Positions 61,314 to 64,000 of a stretch of DNA of 64,000 nt are shown here, piece after piece. Position 1 is the first letter of the stretch. The number at the start of each line of letters is the position of its first letter. Below the pieces are notes generated by a model. That model ran no database searches, was not told where the DNA came from, and saw only the letters and a program-made list of their open reading frames with translations. The translations under genes and the position numbers were made by a program. The DNA comes from JAPXSY01 sp034003585 (lineage in GTDB: Bacteria > Verrucomicrobiota > Kiritimatiellia > RFP12 > UBA1067), in the NCBI GenBank assembly GCA_034003585.1, contig JAVEYH010000004.1, positions 24,336 to 88,335 of the forward strand, read 5' to 3'.

Positions 61314-63389
61314 TCACTTGCGGAGACCCGCCCGCGTGAAATCCCATGCCTTGAACCCGAGCGCGAACGCGGGGGATTCGGGCTTGAGGCGGAAGTCGCA
61401 CGCGTCGGCGTTCTCGAAGAGCGGATCGGCGTACTTGCCGCCGACTTCCTTGCCGCACGCCTGCCACGCTTCCCACGCGAGGCCGTCGAGCTCCGGCTTG
61501 CCCGTGTAATCGTACCACAGGTTGCCGGCCCAGATGCCGCCCACGCCGCGCGGCCCGCGCCCGACGAGCGGACCCTCGCGCACCACGACAAGGTTGTTCA
61601 CGAAGTGCAGCGTGCAGGGGATGTCCTGCACCACCTGGCGCGCCATGCGCACCGCGCCGAGCTTCCGGTTCCACGCGAACACGTTGTTGCGGATGACGCA
61701 GCCCGCGCCGTAGTGCTGGTGGAACCCGCCGTCCGTCGTGTTCCAGCAAAGGTTGCGCTCCATCACGATGCCCTCGGACCCCTCGTCCGTGTACAGCGCC
61801 CAACCGCCGTAAGAATAGGCCCACACGTCATGGATCACGTTGTCGTGCACCGTCGTGCCGAAACTCGTGCCGAGCGTGTACACGCCGCCCATGTCGCTCA
61901 TGATGCCCTTGCCGAGGTCGTAGATCTTGTTGAACGCGACCTCGTTGCGCTGCGCCACGCTGCCGTGGAAGCCCCACGTCCACCCGACGGAGACGCCCGT
62001 GTAATAGAAGTCGTAAATCTCGCAGTGGGTCACCTTCGAGTCCGACACGTGCGTGAGCGCCACGCCCGTGCCCTCGGGATTGAACAGTCCGCCCTTGCGG
62101 ATCACGCAGTTGTCGATCACGTTGAACGCGGTCGAGCGCGGCGCCAGTGTCTTGATCACCCGGCGTTTGAGGGTCTCGCCCTTGGCGACGTGCCCGCCGC
62201 CGGCGCCCATCCAGATGCCGCCCGCACCCAAATCCTCGATCGTGCAGTTCGTGATCCGGTTGGACACGCACCCGTCGTTGAACCGGAACGCGTAGTTACC
62301 CGTGTGCGCGATCACGCATTTGTCCCACGAAAGTCGGTGCGCGCCCTCGGCCGTCACAAGGCCGTCCGACCCGCTGGCCGCCTGGTGCTGCCAGCTTTCC
62401 GACGGGCCGTTCACGGCGAGCCCCGCCGTCGGCGTGACGTCGCTGTATGCGAACGTCAGGTTGCGGAACGCGATGTCATGCACGAATTCACCCTTGTCCG
62501 GATTGCCTTGGAACAGGATCAGCCGGCTCAGCTTGGCGCTCGGCGCGACCGCGACGGCCGTCGCGACGGCCTCGCCCGCCAGCGGCCGGTAACGCACACA
62601 GCCCGCCTTCACGTCGTAGAACCACTCGCCCGGCGCGTCAAACGCGCTCCGCACGTTCTCGAAGGAGACGAGTGTCTCGCGCTCGTTCCACTTCACCCAC
62701 CCGCTCCAATCCCGCGGGGACCCGGTCTCGACCGTCATCGTGGCGGGATCGAAATTGCGCAGGATGCGGCGCGCCGTGCTCCATTTGTGCACCACGCACA
62801 TCTGCGCGTACGGAAACTCGTCGGCCGGAATCTTCCCGAGCGCCGCGGCGAGGCGGTTCGTCAGCGTCGCGCGTTCCGCGTACGTGACCTTCCCGGCCGC
62901 GTTCGTCACCGCGGTGATGCCCGGCTTCACGAGCGTGAAATAACTCGCCGTGCCCTGGCCGCCGTCCGGCAGGCGCGCGCGGTCCGCGCGCCGCCCGTTG
63001 ACCCATAGCTGCTCGAAATAGGCGGGCTTCCCGTCGGGTGCCTTCGGGATCGGCGCGGACCACGTGCCGTCCGCTTCGACGGTCCAGCCCTGAATCACGC
63101 CGCCGCCGGAAATCGTCGCGCCCTCGCCCTCACCCACCCACGTGACCGGAGCCTGCGGCGTGCCGGAATCGGCGGGCGTGAACGTGAGCGTCTCCGTAAG
63201 CGCGTAGATGCCGGGCTTCACGAGCACCGTCCACGCCTCCCGGTTCCCTTTCGCCTTGGCCGCGCGGATGCTCTCCAACGCGGCCTTCGGCGTCATCCCG
63301 TCCGGGGCGACCACCACCTGACCCGCTTGAACAACGGCCGCCACAGCCAAAGCCCCGAAAAGACACGCAAACCCCGTTTTGTTTCCCAT
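61314..63389 (-). CDS. Secreted right-handed parallel beta-helix protein (GH141-like)
   Basis: 691 residues; GGGGAGG six or seven bases before the ATG at 63389 favours it over the ATG two codons-plus upstream (63407). Signal peptide LFGALAVAAVVQAG, without a lipobox. The N-terminal module VVVAPDGMTPKAALESIRAA, WTVLVKPGIYALTETL and DSGTPQAPVTWVG is shared with the other beta-helix proteins. Repeats follow (NVIHDVW, NLCWNTTDG, NNVFAWNR). It is closest in style to 52222-55470 (YYTGVSVGWTWG against YYSAVSVGHDWG). The C-terminal block is ADPLFENADACDFRLKPESP. A polysaccharide hydrolase is likely but not shown. Confidence 0.75.
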   Translation of the reverse strand: MGNKTGFACLFGALAVAAVVQAGQVVVAPDGMTPKAALESIRAAKAKGNREAWTVLVKPGIYALTETLTFTPADSGTPQAPVTWVGEGEGATISGGGVIQGWTVEADGTWSAPIPKAPDGKPAYFEQLWVNGRRADRARLPDGGQGTASYFTLVKPGITAVTNAAGKVTYAERATLTNRLAAALGKIPADEFPYAQMCVVHKWSTARRILRNFDPATMTVETGSPRDWSGWVKWNERETLVSFENVRSAFDAPGEWFYDVKAGCVRYRPLAGEAVATAVAVAPSAKLSRLILFQGNPDKGEFVHDIAFRNLTFAYSDVTPTAGLAVNGPSESWQHQAASGSDGLVTAEGAHRLSWDKCVIAHTGNYAFRFNDGCVSNRITNCTIEDLGAGGIWMGAGGGHVAKGETLKRRVIKTLAPRSTAFNVIDNCVIRKGGLFNPEGTGVALTHVSDSKVTHCEIYDFYYTGVSVGWTWGFHGSVAQRNEVAFNKIYDLGKGIMSDMGGVYTLGTSFGTTVHDNVIHDVWAYSYGGWALYTDEGSEGIVMERNLCWNTTDGGFHQHYGAGCVIRNNVFAWNRKLGAVRMARQVVQDIPCTLHFVNNLVVVREGPLVGRGPRGVGGIWAGNLWYDYTGKPELDGLAWEAWQACGKEVGGKYADPLFENADACDFRLKPESPAFALGFKAWDFTRAGLRK

Positions 63390-63700
63390 TCCCAGCCTCC
63401 CCGGCATGTTGTGTTTCCCCGCCTGACAGCAAAACGCCCCCCCATATCCCGTAACCCGGCGTTCACCCGAAACCCGTGTCCCGGTGAGCGAAAAGGGGAA
63501 CGTTTCCCTGCCTTCCCACAGGCTAACCCGGCAACAAACCGGTTCCTATGATTTCCTGTCATTATGCGGGGGATCGACGAAACGAGTCAACCCCGAAATC
63601 GGAATCGTTCGGCGGCAGCGCAAAAGCGGACAGGTCATCGGCACCGGGGAAGCTCCCGCCATGCGAAAGGCGATCCCATGTGCCATGGAACGTCCTGAAC
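63390..63700. other. Gap between beta-helix gene and AraC-type regulator
   Basis: 311 bases without a gene. It must hold the promoter of the beta-helix gene. One near-palindrome (GGGGAACGTTTCCC, near 63496) could be an operator, but nothing is certain. Confidence 0.4.
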
Positions 63701-64000
63701 TCATAGGCCCAGCTTCCGGTAATCGCGCATGGTGAGGCCGAAACGGGCTTTGAAGAGGTTCTTGAGATAGTTCTCGTTCGGATATCCGCACCGCTCACCG
63801 ATCACGCCGATCGGCAGATCCGTGTCCACGAGCAGCCGCCTGACCTCCTCCAGGCGGCACTGGCGGATGGCCTCAAGGATGCTCCGGCCCTGCAATTGAC
63901 GGAACCGCAGATCCGCGAGCCGGCGCGAGACCTTCAGGTGGCACGCCACATCCGGCACGCCGATGCCGCGGCAGGCATGGGTCTGGATATACGCGACCGC
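63701..64000 (-). CDS. AraC-family (probably XylR-type) regulator, C-terminal end (5' partial)
   Basis: About 99 residues visible; the frame is open to the window edge, so the start lies beyond it. The visible part is an AraC DNA-binding domain: VACHLKVSRRLADLRFRQLQ, QCRLEEVRRLLVDTDLPIGV and ERCGYPNENYLKNLFKARFG, ending LTMRDYRKLGL. This matches the C-terminus of the XylR-type regulator at 22366 (LFKTRFGLTMREYRK), so a LacI-like sensor is expected upstream. Its place upstream of the beta-helix gene suggests it controls that gene. Confidence 0.88.
   Translation of the reverse strand, partial: AVAYIQTHACRGIGVPDVACHLKVSRRLADLRFRQLQGRSILEAIRQCRLEEVRRLLVDTDLPIGVIGERCGYPNENYLKNLFKARFGLTMRDYRKLGL

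Overview
The window is high-GC, gene-dense bacterial DNA that looks like a Gram-negative member of the PVC superphylum, most plausibly Kiritimatiellota (inference). Outer-membrane genes (lpxA, an LptF/LptG permease, lnt, two OmpA-type porins, several lipoprotein signals) show a diderm. The accessory content fits that phylum: AraC regulators with a LacI-like sensor domain (XylR type), Tat-exported Gfo/Idh/MocA and GH109-type proteins, secreted beta-helix proteins, and an autotransporter-repeat protein. Several small iron-sulfur proteins suggest an anaerobic or facultative lifestyle. No rRNA, phage, integrase, transposase or CRISPR was found. One tRNA (Ala, GGC) is present.

Layout. 1-3644: end of a large secreted protein with two C13/caspase-like modules. 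3673-8220: a DUF1848 protein divergent from a NirB-NirD fusion, followed by a siroheme/ferredoxin protein. 8294-22183: seven genes on the minus strand (glycoside-hydrolase-like lipoprotein, two propeller proteins, alpha/beta esterase, autotransporter-repeat protein, beta-helix lipoprotein, Tat oxidoreductase), divergent from a XylR-type regulator (22366-23595). This reads as a carbohydrate-use locus without SusC/SusD. 23794-28177: secreted metalloprotease-like protein, ferredoxin with a clear terminator, phosphoesterase fusion, and DEDD exonuclease. 28171-33150: lpxA, the LPS permease, and two tandemly duplicated OmpA-family genes. 33383-37864: a lipoprotein-maturation operon (two YeeE/YedE halves, lnt, and a possible transglutaminase-fold protein). 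38001-38529: panD and tRNA-Ala. 38774-47601: beta-helix lipoprotein, a phospholipase C/P1-nuclease-like fusion, hisC, a PmoA-like (DUF6807) protein, a tiny ORF, an SGNH esterase, and a GH109-like protein. 47972-51664: secreted alpha/alpha-toroid protein, recD2, cupin. 52222-55470: beta-helix protein fused to a metallo-beta-lactamase domain. 55696-57894: rlmN, a small secreted protein, a TetR regulator. 58102-61199: a DeoR regulator and a fused E1 alpha-beta 2-oxoacid dehydrogenase. 61314-64000: a fourth beta-helix protein and the end of an AraC-type regulator.

The clearest unusual items are: (i) a 1.5-kb tandem duplication of an OmpA-family gene that left an 11-codon scar of the neighbouring permease gene; (ii) a beta-helix/metallo-beta-lactamase fusion; (iii) a C13-like protein whose second copy has lost both catalytic residues; (iv) a family of palindromic intergenic repeats with a conserved loop, one copy lying between perfect 22-bp inverted repeats; and (v) a possible transglutaminase-fold protein coupled to lnt. 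All function calls come from reading motifs and sequence resemblance; no database search was run.
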